A stretch of DNA of 64,000 nt. Origin: Cylindrobasidium torrendii FP15055 ss-10. Taxonomy: Eukaryota; Basidiomycota; Agaricomycetes; Agaricales; Physalacriaceae. The position numbers and the translations under genes were made by a program. Positions 45,517 to 57,316 of this stretch are shown piece after piece (position 1 is the first letter of the stretch; every line of letters starts with the position of its first letter). The notes beneath the pieces were generated by a model. It did not search any database, had not been told where the DNA came from, and saw only the letters and a program-made list of their open reading frames with translations. The DNA is taken from positions 62,001 to 126,000 of the forward strand of contig KN880456.1 in the NCBI GenBank assembly GCA_000934385.1. The letters run 5' to 3'.

Positions 45517-46718
45517 CTAAAACGACACCTCGAACCCTTTCTGCTTCAACACTTTGACGCTAACATCCCACAACTTCTGAGCCAATTCATCGTCTAAACC
45601 TTGCTTGCTCTCCGTATCAATCTGCAGCCGAATCAGCGTCCATAACAAGGGAGAGTACTACAACACTGACTTTTCCATCAGCCTCAGTGAAATAGCGGCC
45701 TTGCACCTCGTCGCGCCGGCTCGCCACACTGCCGCTCGTTCCAGCCCAGAACGCCGACTCCGCGCCTTGGGAAGGATCCATGAAAATGTACGATGCGACC
45801 GTTTCCAGCGCCTTGCCCAACAGCCCATAAGCCTCGGCAGCACCTTTCTGCTGCTCTGTCGCTACAGCGCCTGGGTGCACGGAGAGTGCGAGAATTGGTG
45901 ACGAAGAGGTGAGCGATGGTAGATGCTTGCGCGCGAGCTCACGGATGAACAGAAGACTAGAAGACGTTTGTGAGTAGGGGTGGTGAGACGCACGAGAAAG
46001 GCGTACTCAAACAACTTGGATCTTCCATAGAGCTCCGTGGGTCCCATCTCATCGTTTATCTCTTCCTCATTCAACTTCAAGTCCCCCGGTGCCGAACGGT
46101 GCAACTCGCTCGACTCGCTAACAATGCGTGTCGAAAACTTCTCAAGTTCGTCGGCGTTCTGTTTCTTCTCCGATGTCTCCTTGAGCTTGGGTAGGAGGCG
46201 GTCGGTGAGGAGGAAATGCGCGAGGTGGTTGACAGCAAAATGATTGGCAAGACCGTCCTGGGTCTTGCCGTATGGCGCGACGCCAACGCCAGCAATAAGG
46301 TAGAGCATATCGAGGCGTGGGAGGTTCGAGTTTAACTTCTGGGCGAGCTCGTCAACGGAAGAAAGCGATCCAAGGTCGACGGTGTGATGATGGATGTTGG
46401 GAGAATCGGCGTGAGAGGAAATGGTTTGCACTGCTTCATCGCCGTGCTCAGGCGTAGAAGAGAGAATGTGGACTATGGGAATGTCAGAAAGGCGAAGAGA
46501 AAGAGAAAAAGGTGGGATGTAGGCAGCAAGAATCAAAAGGCGAATCAAAAGGCGAGGACGAATGATCACCCACCCTCTGCGCCTTTCTTCACCAAGCCTT
46601 CCGCCAGCGCTGAGCCAATGCCGCGACTCCCACCGGTTACTACAGCAATCTTTCCCGTGAGGTCGGGTACGTCGTCGAGCTTGTAGCGGTTCGACATAAG
46701 CCCTGCGAGTCCAACCAT
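45517..46718 (-). CDS. Short-chain dehydrogenase, retinol-dehydrogenase-like
   Basis: SDR with a longer C-terminal region. Start MVGLAGLMSNRYKLDDVPDL; nucleotide motif IAVVTGGSRGIGSALAEGL; LDMLYLIAGVGVAP in the NNAG position; HFAVNHLAHFLLTDRLLPKL; Ser region IVSESSELHRSAP; catalytic Tyr/Lys in ELYGRSKL; SVHPGAVAT after it. Four or more exons; intron 1 sits after KKGAEG, and the last exon encodes KQGLDDELAQKLWDVSVKVL ending at 45517. The NNAG motif is altered to IAGVG, as in some RDH/WWOX-like SDRs. The start at 46718 is chosen because the hydrophobic lead before it is unconserved. Substrate unknown. Confidence 0.86.
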
Positions 46719-47629
46719 TGCGTTTGTGTGTCGAATCAAGCGTGAATTTGTTTCTACCAGCAGGATGAGTATGTATACTGCGACACGGCGATAGCACACC
46801 GTACGAGTGGATCCTAGATTGGCGCAGAAGGGGATTGTAAAGGCGAGGTTAGCGAGTAAAATCTACTTTATACATGGCGCGGTACGAGATCGTGACGCTG
46901 ACTGGCGTGCGTCTGAGACTCTGAGAAGCGAGTCAATGACGCGGCGCGCACAGGTGGTATGAAACTGAGTGGCAGAAATGCCGATTGAGCATCACCGCCA
47001 GGATTGCATCGCGCGAGTATCGGCATCTCGCTGCTCAGTTCATGGACTTGTGAACTGGAGAAGGCGGGAATATACACTAAAATATGGTTGCATTTGCATG
47101 GCGTTAAAACCGTTTCTCCTGAGCCAGCGGTGGTGTGTGAACCCGCTGCACCACCGAGGACGCTACGCAAAGCATCGGCCTATGTTCGTCACTTCAAGAC
47201 ACCCGTAGTGATGCGGGCGATTGTATCCAATGTGAGACAGTCTATACGTCTCTCGCGTCGTGAATCCGAGCAAAACGGAAACGAAGTTGTCTTGAGATAC
47301 AGTGGCCTTGAAAGCGAAAGGCAAGTTATGACATGAGTGCCAGAGCTGATCGCCATCACTTGATTGTGCCTACTTAAGCTTACAAGTCCAACGTTCAACT
47401 GGGTCCAACGCTCTGCAAAAGCAAAAGTGCTAGTATTGACGGGTTTCGGAAATTTCGAAGCCTTTCCAGTTGAACTTGACGTATAAAAAAAACCAAAGTT
47501 CAGTAAGTAATGCGTCAAGGAGCAATCTACAGGACGCCGGCGAGAATATCTAGTAGATCTAGAGGGAATCAACATTGACCAGTGGCAATCCGCACCGAAA
47601 ATCAGGTAGCCAATCTCATTATGGATGTA
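46719..47629. other. Gene-free spacer, about 0.9 kb
   Basis: This lies between two minus-strand genes. It contains the promoter of the SDR and no convincing frame. Confidence 0.4.
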
Positions 47630-48241
47630 TCACCCTGTAACTACCTGCGCATACGTCAACCCGCGCCCCTCCTCTGCGCTCTCTTCTCCTTCAACAAGAT
47701 CCCAGCCCTCCAACTTATCCGTGGTGGTACGCAACGATGGCTCCGAATCCTCTAGTGCAATGACTGCAGCCACCTTCGGCACAACTTCGAATGAATCCAA
47801 GTCCTCTTCAAATTAGAAACATCAATCCTGGGCCAACGTCGCTCAAGGCAAGGAATACTCACTGCCTTTGCGATGATATGTTCTCCTGGCCGACCGAACC
47901 TTGCACCCCTCCGAACGCATGATATCCCCCAGAGACATCTCGGTAAACCCAACCGTGTCGTCCCACTCATAGCAATCCCCTCCCATGTCCTCGTCTAAAG
48001 GAAGGAGAAGGGTATCCCAACCGAGCATCAAGACGTCTTGGTCCATCCACGAAGGCGTATCAGTGTCTTTGAGGTCTGCGCTGAGGTCTGTCGGGCGTCC
48101 AGTGGACCGTATGCGTGGGTGCAGCGGCTCGTCCTTGTAGTGGTAGTGCTGTTTGCGATGGAGGCGTTGCCCGGCTCTCTTGTCTTTCGCCTCGAGCGAG
48201 TTGGAATTGGTAGTAGCAGTGGTGGTGGTGGTTGGCGCCAT
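47630..48241 (-). CDS. Hypothetical acidic protein
   Basis: Not recognised. Two exons joined by a GTGAGT...TTTGAAG intron close in frame (about 180 aa). The N-terminus MAPTTTTTATTNSNSLEAKD is low-complexity, then basic His-rich QRLHRKQHYHYKDEPLHPR. The middle is acidic and aromatic (WMDQDVLMLGWDTLLLPLDE; GDCYEWDDTVGFTEMSLGDI). The second exon is strongly acidic with GWDLVEGEE and the end LTYAQVVTG. No signal peptide or membrane helix. Patterned hydrophobic/acidic segments suggest a real protein, perhaps nuclear. Confidence 0.6.
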
Positions 48242-48676
48242 GGTATTTGAGAGCAATGCGAGGGTATATGTCGTTGAGAAATATAACCAGTGACCTGTGT
48301 TGTCAGTGTTATATGTATCCAGTTTCGAGCAAAGCGGTACCGCGGGAGAGTGGTGCTGACTCCGTACGTGTGTGAGATGCGATGACATGCATCGCTTGCG
48401 ACGGTGGTGGAAGTTTGAACAGGCGTGACTCCAGCAGCGCCCATTGTTTGGTAAGTAATGTGGGGAGATGCGGTTCGCTGCGTGCGATGCCTCTTTTTGA
48501 TGAGCAGTGCCGAGCTAATTTCATTGACAATGCAGTACGATCTTCCCGCCCTCGCTGTTCGAGTGGTGCGCGGCTTGGAAATGAACCAAGGATGAATGTT
48601 GCGAGGCCGCAATTGAGAGTGAAGAGTCTAGTATAGCAAAGCAATTGGATTAGGGTATGCTCGGATTAATGTGGGT
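48242..48676. other. Spacer, no gene seen
   Basis: 435 bp between two minus-strand genes: the 5' region of the acidic protein and the 3' end of OPA3. Overlapping short frames only. Confidence 0.35.
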
Positions 48677-49492
48677 CTATGTGCTAGCACTGGGCTCTTG
48701 GTCTTCTCGCGCTTCAGAAGCATTCGTCGGCGGAGAGGGAATCAGTCTCGAAGGCATAATAGTCGGCAAAGGTAGCTGTAACGGAGACTTCTCGAACTCT
48801 GCCCAGCCACCTCTCAAACCTATGTCGACTATCCGTTGTAAGATGCGATGCATTTCGTCGTTTCTGTACGAGGTTGAGTAAGGCATAGATAGGATAGAGA
48901 TGTCACGCACCGTGTTGAATGATGCGTCGTCTGCTCCTCCACTGTGGTCGCCAGCGTCCCCACACGTTGGGTCAAATCCTGGATCGAAGTCTCTAGGTCA
49001 TCCAACCGTGCCTTGACATCGTCCCGTCTCTGCGTCTCCTTCCTCGAGCTGCGATAGGTCTCTCCCAGAATCAGACCCGCGGCAACGGCAAACATGAACC
49101 CCTCCGCGATGAAATTGGCACCAGTGTCGATGGCGCTGGGGACGAATGAGTAAACGGGAGTGGGATAGAATTTGTTGGGTCATACCGCGTCTCTGAGAGC
49201 GGCCGAACATGTTTGGTCGGTTCTCCTAGTAGTCCGGTCCGCAACCTGATTTCCGAGCGATGCATGTACTGAGCGAGGCTAACGCAGATGTGGCGGAATG
49301 TATCGTGTCTGGATAGGATAGTTGGCTGGAGTTGTAGGGAAAAGAGAAGGGGGAGCTACTTCTTTGCTTGCTCCTTTAGTCTGACACTTATGGGCTTGGC
49401 CAGTGTCTATGTAAGGAGCGTGAGTAGAGCAGGAGAACCTTTGGGTGTAGACGCACCCGGATGACCAGCGTAGCAATCTTTGTCGATGCCAT
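48677..49492 (-). CDS. OPA3: OPA3-like mitochondrial protein
   Basis: Fungal homologue of the optic atrophy 3 protein, a small mitochondrial membrane protein of unclear biochemical role. Exons join in frame: MASTKIATLVIR, TLAKPISVRLKEQAK, KHDTFRHICVSLAQYMHRSE with IRLRTGLLGEPTKHVRPLSE, then AIDTGANFIAEGFMFAVAAG with LILGETYRSS, a coiled coil (DVKARLDDLETSIQDLTQRV), and after a last intron MHRILQRIVDIGLRGGWAEF. The hydrophobic ANFIAEGFMFAVAAGLILGE segment and the following coiled coil define the family. The Ser/Pro-rich C-terminus is an extension. It is divergent from the homeodomain-array gene across 189 bp. Confidence 0.9.
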
Positions 49493-49681
49493 AGTCAAAT
49501 TTGAGGGAGGAGAGCGCAAATATCCAAAAGCAGGACCAGAAAATAGACGTCTATAGGAAAGTGGTAGTGAGAGGCAAGGAGGCTTTCGGCGGAGCGGATT
49601 CAGTATCAGCGATCAATTCCGCGTCGCGTCGGCTTCGGCATCTGTCTGCTTTTCTTCGTTCCCCACCCACGGTCACGGCGC

Positions 49682-51063
49682 ATGTTTCTTGCTTGTACGC
49701 GTCACCTCCAACGCACCGTCCCTCTTCGCACCCAAATCAGATCCGTCTTCACCCTACGCGAAAAACGCGCTGCGTTCTTCGCCGTATTCGCAAAGAATCA
49801 CTATCCAACACGAGAGTTTGAGCAGAAACTAGCACACGACTTGGATGTACCCGAAAGCCGCATGCACGCCTGGTATCTCAAGGCGTACGTCTGCCTACAG
49901 TCAGCACCAACGACAGGAAACTCACCAACCTGTGTGTTAGACGATACCAGGCAAACCGTGACAATGCTCGGAATCGCATGACGCTGCCTGTAGCTTATGG
50001 GCAGGAAGCAGTACTGGAGCAGGCATTCGCGGAGGACCCGTACGTCTGCGCAAACCCTGAGAAAATAGCAATCATCCAGGAGGCAACAGGAGAAACCAGA
50101 CAGCGGTTGGAAAATTGGTTTCGATATCGGTGCGTCCCTTCTTGTCTCCCGCCCTTTCAAATTACTGACAGAGTGGTGTAATAGCCGCAGAAAGCATGGT
50201 ATTAAACTGACCGAGCCCCAGCAACCAGCCCGACCAACGAAGCGGAGGTCAACTGCAAAGGCTAACCAGCTGCCTGTGGATCATATGGCGTTGTACGAAG
50301 AGATCTTTGTGCTCTTTCCTTGGCCGTCCCAACGACAACTAGCAATCCTCGCCGAGCTCACGCCTGGTACACCCCAGCAGCGAATACAAGACTGGTTCTT
50401 GCGCAGGTACGTCCACCCACAGTCCACCACATCCCACAACCTTTCTCAATCCCTCGTTCCGTAGACGCCATAATGAGCGCCGCTACCCAGCACGACCCGC
50501 TTCGCCCATTCTCGACCCCCTACAAACCGTCCCCGGCCGTGTCTCCGGCCGCGAAGCGTCGCTCAAAGCACTGTTAGAGATGTATCCGGACGTTATACAT
50601 GGCGATTTCCCATGTCCTGGATTCTGGACCCAAGACGACATGCTAAGTGTACCAGAGATAACTGAGACTACCTTTAGTAAGGAGCACAGGGCGCTGCTGG
50701 AGGAGACATTTGCCATTTGTCCGTGGCCTAGCAAAACCCAGATGGAGGCGCTTCTCGAGCTGATGCCCAAGTTTGGAATTGAGTCGGTGAAGTCGTGGTT
50801 CATGAGAAGGTGCGTTTGGATGGTAACGCGCATGTGTTCCGATTCTCATGTTGGATTGTAGGCGCTATAAGGAGCGTGTATCCAGCGTGAATCCTACTAC
50901 ACCTATCCTCGAAGCAATACGTTCAGCCAAGACACGGCGGGCTGGAAGGGAAGGCGCGCTGAAGGCGCTGAAGACGACGTTTCCGGACGTGATTCAGTTG
51001 GGGTACCCGTCTCGCAAGTTTTGGGAATGTGAACAGACGCTGGATATACTACGAGATGCATAA
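49682..51063 (+). CDS. Quadruple homeodomain-like array protein (paralogue 2)
   Basis: Paralogue of the gene at 27197 with one more module. Five exons (49682-49884, 49941-50129, 50185-50406, 50465-50809, 50862-51063) close in frame to 386 aa; the second exon is 189 nt in both paralogues. Third-helix ends: MHAWYLKARYQ (about residue 62), RLENWFRYRRRK (125), RIQDWFLRRRRH (199) and SVKSWFMRRRYKER (314). Every repeat is split by a phase-2 intron at the same codon. Asn51 is replaced by Lys, Tyr, Arg and Arg. Module signatures GREASLKALLEMYPDV and GREGALKALKTTFPDV, each followed by a xxP..FW motif, mark two copies of the terminal unit. The start at 49682 is the first ATG; an upstream exon is possible. 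Probably nuclear. Confidence 0.78.
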
Positions 51064-51132
51064 TTGTTCCCGATTACACCATTTTCACTTGCTGTTGCTC
51101 TGTTAACAATGCTATATCCATGATCCCACCGT

Positions 51133-52206
51133 CTATGCGCTAATATCTACCATAGGGTAAGACGACACGAGCGAATCGTCGTGCAGATACTCTCCGGGCC
51201 ACCATGGGACATACACGATAATTGCAAGAATAAGCGGCAGGAAATCCAGGAAGTAGAAATACGCTGAGGATCTTCAGTACACTCCATGCAAACAAGGCAA
51301 AGACATACCTTCATGACTGCGCAAAGAGCTCCCCCTTGTCGACTGGCCCTCGATAATCCGATACACCGTTCGGACGATGATAAACACGGAGGAGAAATAC
51401 AAAAGCCATATTGCCTTCCACCAGCGTTCTGTGCCCTTGGTCACCCCGGCACGCTTCACGCGGACGTGCATGATCACGAGAAGAACCACGAAGAGGTAGT
51501 ACGACGCCGCCTGGAGCACGACACCTGCCACAAAGATGTTCTTTCCCGTCTCAAAGTGGTCGGGGTTCGTGATCATCCCCGCCCCGGCGCCTTGGATGAT
51601 GAATGTAAGGATATCCGAGGCGACAAAGATGGTTGCGACGCGTGAGGGTCGGATGAGCGAGTACTGGGGACCGATGGCGGAGGAGACGAGACGACCATAG
51701 AGGATATAGTTAAACGCAAAGAACGCAGCGGGCGCGCAGACGATGATGACATTCTGCGCAATGAGGAGGGCCTTGCTGTTCTGGTGCGCTTCAGAGTTGA
51801 GCATAACCTCCTTGACGAAGAAACCGATTCCAGACGCTGAGGGAGGTAGGATAAATCCAAAGCAAAGTGGAATAATGTGGGGAAAAGGACGAACCTACTG
51901 CGCCGATGGGGAGACAGAGTCCCCACCAGTGTCTATACTTGAAGACGCGCCAAAACAGAGCGAAGCCAACCAAGACGTAGACGACGCCGCATATGATGGC
52001 GGCTGCCTCGCTAGGTACTTCGCCATAGATGATTTCGACGCGAGTGGGCACATGTCCGGAGGCTTCTTCAGAGTCTGGGTTAGCCAGAATCTTGCTCAGA
52101 GTCAGGACAACACACCATCTCGTGTAGATATCCTTGTCGCATAAAGCACACCTGCAGTTGCGAAAGTGAGGCCAGCTGAAATGGCGTCTGAAATAAGCGG
52201 CGCCAT
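51133..52206 (-). CDS. RTA1-like seven-transmembrane protein
   Basis: Fungal lipid-translocating exporter/RTA1 family membrane protein, linked in yeasts to resistance to toxic lipids and azoles. Four exons close in frame (intron 1 ends at the acceptor before DSEEASG; intron 2 GTTCGT...CTCAG; intron 3 GTATGT...CTCAG). Seven hydrophobic helices are visible, with SEAAAIICGVVYVLVGFALF, ALLIAQNVIIVCAPAAFFAF, YILYGRLV, VATIFVASDILTFIIQGAGA with GM, and VFIIVRTVYRIIEGQ. The last two regions are the RTA1 signature (FxxxDxxxxxxQxxGG-like and R..YR..E). It converges on the homeodomain-array gene with 69 bp between stops. Start ATG at 52206, TATA box about 58 nt before it. Confidence 0.92.
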
Positions 52207-52263
52207 TGAGACTTGAAGGAAGGGAGTTGGGAATGATACAACTCTACGAGAGCTGCGCTCAGC

Positions 52264-52271
52264 CTTTTATA
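52264..52271 (-). promoter_or_regulatory. TATA box of the RTA1-like gene
   Basis: TATAAAAG on the minus strand, 58 nt ahead of the ATG at 52206. Confidence 0.5.
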
Positions 52272-54285
52272 CGCTTTCAACTGCTGTCGTAGGCGCAGGA
52301 ATTACCAGCAACTCCGGTGGAGGTAGGCCAGGAATGTCAAACCAGTGTGACCAACTCCGGCGGACTTGTCCACATTGGGACAATGGCACTGACTGCCTAA
52401 TCTGTCAAGGTAAATAACGAGACGTGCACCTCTAGTACGCAAGAAGATTTATGCCTATGTTTTCAAGCGACGCAGAAGATGTGACGGGAGAGGTCTAGTT
52501 CGGACTTTTAAGGCTGCAGCCTGCAGTAATCGACCTTATGTACGCACGGCATCGATCTGTACAGCCACCAGCCCACGCCAGGCCCACGCTTTCTTCAGCA
52601 CTCCCACGGTCGCTTCGTTTTCAATGCCGGGCCCTCCTATTTCATAGCTTTCTCGCGCGAACTCGCATGCTGCTTTTCAGAGGCATCAACATACATATGA
52701 ACCCGGCCACTCCCGATGGCTCCTGTTCGTAGAACGAACGGACAAGGAGACCTCAGAAGACATCTATAATTTGGTTATAACCCATCCGAAGAAAAGATGA
52801 CATGAGCAAGTTCCGAACGCCAGAGAGGTGTTCTCTTATCGCCAGGTCCGACGTTTGGGCCAGTCCGCTCACGCTTTGGTGTGCCCAAGATCCCAGGATA
52901 GTGCTGCGCCAGCCGAAGGCCAAAGCGCCCATGAACACTCGACAGCGCAGGCCGACCGTCGTGTGGCCTCTATTCTACGACGACGAGGCACCCGGCGAAC
53001 AGGAGCTGTGTTTGGTCACTTCCAAGACGTTGAGCCGATATGCATGCAACGACTGGCGCCAAGTTTTTGCACTACCGCACAGGGAAGATCTCCCAAGCGA
53101 AAGCAGGGATCCACGTCGCCGCTCCTTATCTTCATTCATTGGTCGCCTAACCAGACCTTCAGCTCGCTAAAAGTGCTACATGCATGAACAAGACGGCGTC
53201 CGTAGAAGTTCTCGTCAAGTGCAATTATTTGGGCACGCGTAGTGCGCCGCGCGATGTTCACTAGGGGGCGAGTGAGACGTGTTCAACCGAGGGTCCAACA
53301 AAACCCTTGTCTTGTTCGTGGCTTGCTGCAGTGTTTGCTCGTTTAGGCGCAGGTAGAGTGTCTCGGTATGCATGTATTATAAACATACAGTGTTGTGTTT
53401 ATAAAATTACTATGTTTTTCATGAACACATGTAAAAAGCCTTGTGATCTGTCCTCTGCAGCCACTGTCATCTCGGGGTCCGAATCTATGGGTGTGGGGTC
53501 CTAAGTTTAGGCCACACCGGATGCTGCTTGGTGTTCTTCTCGAAGCAGTCTATCTCGTTGAGAAAAATTGGGGTGATGGGGACAAGCACAATCTGATTTT
53601 TTGTCCCTTGTGTGAATTGGATGGTATCATAATGGGGATAGTGAGAAAGGTGTCTTCGACCCCTTTCCTATGCAAGTGAGATGATTCAGCCACTTGCATA
53701 GCAGGCCACGGACGGTCACGACATTGTGCTAGGAGCCTAGGACTTACAATCTTTGTGACTGGTGAAATACCCTTGCAAGGGTCGTTCATAAACGGGTTTC
53801 TTTCATATTTTTTGTATGCCACGCCGTAATGCACCTGTAGGTCGCGAGTTTCAGTTCAAGTTGTGCCATATCTTGACTCGGCTGCCAGTTTGTCTTGTGG
53901 TATAGTGACTCAAAAGCCCGATCCAGATGCCTGAGAATCCTCTGTATCCTCGAGGCAAGGCCGCAAAGAAGCGAAGCTCGCTAGATGGCAGCTTTTTCAA
54001 CGCTTTGCGAGCGGATATGGGTAGCAGCGTCGACGTTGTGGTGGTCAAAAGGATAGAAGGATGCCCACGCTTTACCCGCTGTTTGTGATCATCGATTAAC
54101 CCTGTCTATGTGTACCTGTTTCAAACATCCCAATAAGGTTTAATTAGATTCGCCTATCCAATGGGATGCGCGGGTGCGTGTGTGGTTGTATTGTGTAAAG
54201 GCCTCCGTCGGCTCTATGTAATAAGAGTCTCCTGGAAAATCCTGCCTTACAGTATCCTCTTTCTTCCTTTTTTCAAAGCTCTCCC
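52272..54285. other. Gene-free spacer, about 2 kb
   Basis: No recognisable gene. A 122-codon plus-strand frame at 52802-53170 is Arg/Ser-rich without motif, overlaps others of similar length and is not called. Confidence 0.4.
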
Positions 54286-55290
54286 ATGTCGAGTAGCACT
54301 CAAACCGGTAGCTATGCTGGCTTTCCGGACAGTCCAGTGAAGGGTCGGATGCATGGTGAAGGCATTGCTCTCTTGAAAGGTATGTTGATACCTTCCAAAC
54401 GGTGCAAAGCCGAGTCTCACAAGCCCGCCAGACTACTTCTACACAAAATCACAACGTCCCACCATGTCAGAGAGGCAGCAACTCCTTGAACGACTGAGGG
54501 TTCGTCCGGGCGATGAAAATACCGAATACGGCCTGCTGACAATCTTGTAGTCAATGCCCGGCCAAGCTTACCTCCAACCCAAGCACATACATGCATGGTT
54601 TGCGCGCCAGCGTACTAGGCAGGGCGCAGCACATTCCGCTCCAGGTATGCGACAGAAAAATGCCTCATCTCAAAGCTCACGTTCCCAGGTCGACCTCGCG
54701 CGCCGATAGACAGAAAGACCCGTGAATTTATTACGAACGCTGTCGAGGGCCAGTCGCTACAGAAGGCGCTCGAGAGTGTATCGCTATGCTCCAAGATGTT
54801 CAAATTAGATCCCGAATTGATTACGTCCTTCATTACCAGTCTGTACCATCCCGTCGTGTCCCAGACAAGTCTACCCACGCCGGAGCCAGAACATCTGGCG
54901 GGAAAGCAAGCACACCGCAATGACTATGACGAAGACAGCGGAGACGAAGACGTAGGGAGCGACATAGAGGTTGATTCAGATGCAGACGAAGACCATCCGC
55001 CGCGGTCAAGACCAGAACCGTCAGCGCCGGAGACGATTCATCGTCTGCCTACGCCGGTGTCGCCTGTGTTTTCGACACGCGTGCCACCATCGCATAGACC
55101 AGCCACCGCTGCGCACGGTCCGAAGAGAGACTCGACGGCGACGCAGGTCTTGCTCGAGATCGACAAGGAAATCAATTTGCGCGAGCCTACACGACCGCCT
55201 GTCACACGGATGTCGGCGCAGGAACTACAGGCAAACTGGGACGCTCGAAAAGGGCGAATGGCGAGTCTACTTGCTACGCTCTCGAGATAG
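54286..55290 (+). CDS. Single homeodomain-like protein with acidic region
   Basis: Four exons (54286-54379, 54471-54499, 54551-54644, 54689-55290) close in frame to 272 aa. Helix-like KERQQLLERLRSMPGQAYLQ leads to PKHIHAWFARQRTRQG, a homeodomain third helix with WFxxxR but Arg in place of Asn51; the N-terminal helix is short. After GRPRAPIDRKTREF come a helical part, an acidic stretch (DYDEDSGDEDVGSDIEVDSD, about residues 150-170) and a Pro-rich linker, then a C-terminal helix SAQELQANWDARKGRMASLL. Unlike the two array genes, no intron interrupts the WF motif. It could be a transcription regulator with an acidic activation region; the homeodomain assignment is tentative. Confidence 0.65.
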
Positions 55291-56732
55291 CCAGCTCGCT
55301 CTGGAAAAATTCAAACCCAGGGCCGATTCTGTGTACGACATGGCGGATCGAGACAAGCACGATAACGCGGTCCGTGGTGGACTCGTGACCACGTGGCGAT
55401 GCTTTCAAGCCTTGTTCTCCTCAACTCTTGACTCTTTCATCCACCACACGCCACGAAAATCCATGGCGTATCTTACGAAAAAATACATATAATATGTACA
55501 GTAGTGGTACACATGTGTTTGTACCTCATACAGTTTAGCTCTCCTTCACGCATTTACATTATGACTAAAATACTTTAAATTTCACACCATTGGGCTACTC
55601 GAAGCCAATTCGAAGGAAGACAACTGTGCAGAAACTTAGGGTTATGTAGGCCGGACACTAGTGCCTTTTCCAATTTGAATATTTTGTTCCTCGGCCTCTG
55701 GGTTATTTTTCACACGTCCTACAGATGCTCCGATGTGTTTTTAGGCTTTTTATCCAACGGTAATCGTCAAGTCACACACACCAATGTCGGTCTTCCGGGT
55801 TTTAGAGCAACGCAGGCCACAGCAGTTGCCGGAGTCGGACTTCGAGCCTGCCAAGTCAGACTGAGCATTTTGTGACTTTCCGAGTATGCTGCGAAAAACT
55901 AGAAGTCAATTTTCGTTGCTTGATTGTCGACTTTACTCTTCTGCACGCGCCTCGAGCTTGTGAGACAACCAGGGGACAACTCTCGAAGGAGGCGTGAATG
56001 ATCGAACAGGCAGTCGGCTGCGATCAATGATGGCACTTGTCGGAGTTCCGAGCTGGTTCCTTCCGACTTTCATGCCAAAGCTGAGGCTCAAAGTCTCGCA
56101 GCGAACCTACCCAATTCAATCCATTCCATGTGTCACCTTTTACTTTGTGCAGTCAATGCTGCCTTCCTCTATTGTCTGAGCGTTCCAGAACAGTACAAAG
56201 GGACAGTCCGGTTACGCGGTTTCCTTTGTGTTATCGGCTATAAAGGAGTTCGCGTGGTATGCTTCAGATATTATCATTCCTCTCCGTCCCCCACCCTTTT
56301 GGCCATAACCAGCGCTTTGCGTAGCCTCTTATAGCGCAGGATTTGCGCTGCAGGATTCGACAGCACGCCTTCGAGCGCAGTCTGCAAGTACGGAGCGTCC
56401 GAGATGATCCTTTCTTGATATTCCCCTATGCGTACCAGCTCAAGGACTTACTGATATCCGCCAACACCAATCAATACTACTGCGACAACATTTGTTCACT
56501 GTGCCCACCCCTGAACAAGACAGGCTTCATCGAACAAGGGCTTTCGCAAAATTAACCGGCTATACCATGAAAGGATAGCGATAAATTTTTCTCCTCTGGA
56601 CTTTTCCGCAACACTACTCCATCTATCCTCGAGTTCCAAAGCTCAAGAAGGGAAGGCGCCAAGCGCTGTCGGCCTTCGTGTTCCAGACGTGCATGGTAAA
56701 CCGCTGTCTCCGACAAAGGGAGAAAGTACAAC
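55291..56732. other. Gene-free spacer, about 1.4 kb
   Basis: Short frames only; no gene or repeat recognised. Confidence 0.4.
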
Positions 56733-57316
56733 TTGACCGCTATCCCTCGCAAAGGCGGTTTAGGAACTGTCCTTCACAGGTCTCGCGCTCCCTTCAACAG
56801 CAGTGGAGATATACCTGCAACTGGAAAGAACGGGATACGCAGCGAAAACTATAATTCGAGTCCTTTTGGACATTCTGATTTTGATGGCGTGTTGCAGTCT
56901 GGCCGACGTCTCGAACCCGACCTGGGGCGAGGTGATGGTGGACAAGCGAGAGCCACCCTTCCGCAGCTCTGGCAGGATGTTGAGCATCTATACGTCGTGG
57001 TGATGCAATTTCCCCTCGATTCGTCCAAGGCTTCGGCATTCGCTCACACAACGAGAACAGGAAGCACATTCCAGATGCTTAAAGCCGTAGTTATGCGCAC
57101 ACTGCAAGTCCTCGATGTTTCCGAGTGTATCCATAAGCTCGGCGGGGCATCTCTCGACATCAACTTTCCCGCGAACATCAGGATGAAGGTGAATGGGTAT
57201 CTGTGCCTCATCCACTTCGGCTTCGTCACAGCAGAGAAGACACTACTCACATTCAAGGCGGATAGCTCGCGACGCTTCAGATATCCCGCAAGGAAAGTAA
57301 AAGGATGGACTTAAGC
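56733..57316 (+). pseudogene. Protein kinase relic
   Basis: Decayed relative of the kinase that follows. Recognisable remnants are a glycine-loop-like RKGGLGTVLHRS near the start, EHLYVVVM at the hinge, and IHKLGGASLDINFPANIRMK then VNGYLCLIHFGF. The last part aligns with HALGWAHLDIKPENVMLKEN and GYLCLVDYGN of the 57.7 kb kinase. The metal-binding Asp is His, KPEN is degraded to FPAN, and sequence after the DFG position has no kinase character before the stop at 57314-57316. It lies 350 bp upstream of the intact copy on the same strand. Confidence 0.7.

Noticed and set aside
7895..46718. A secondary-metabolite biosynthetic cluster (OYE, MFS, SDR, epoxide hydrolase, glucosyltransferase)
   Set aside because: There is no polyketide synthase, NRPS, terpene cyclase or P450 in the window, and the genes are scattered among housekeeping genes such as SFM1 and OPA3.
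52802..53170. 122-codon plus-strand frame in the 52-54 kb spacer
   Set aside because: There is no motif, no intron support, strong Arg/Ser bias and a competing frame of equal length in the same place.
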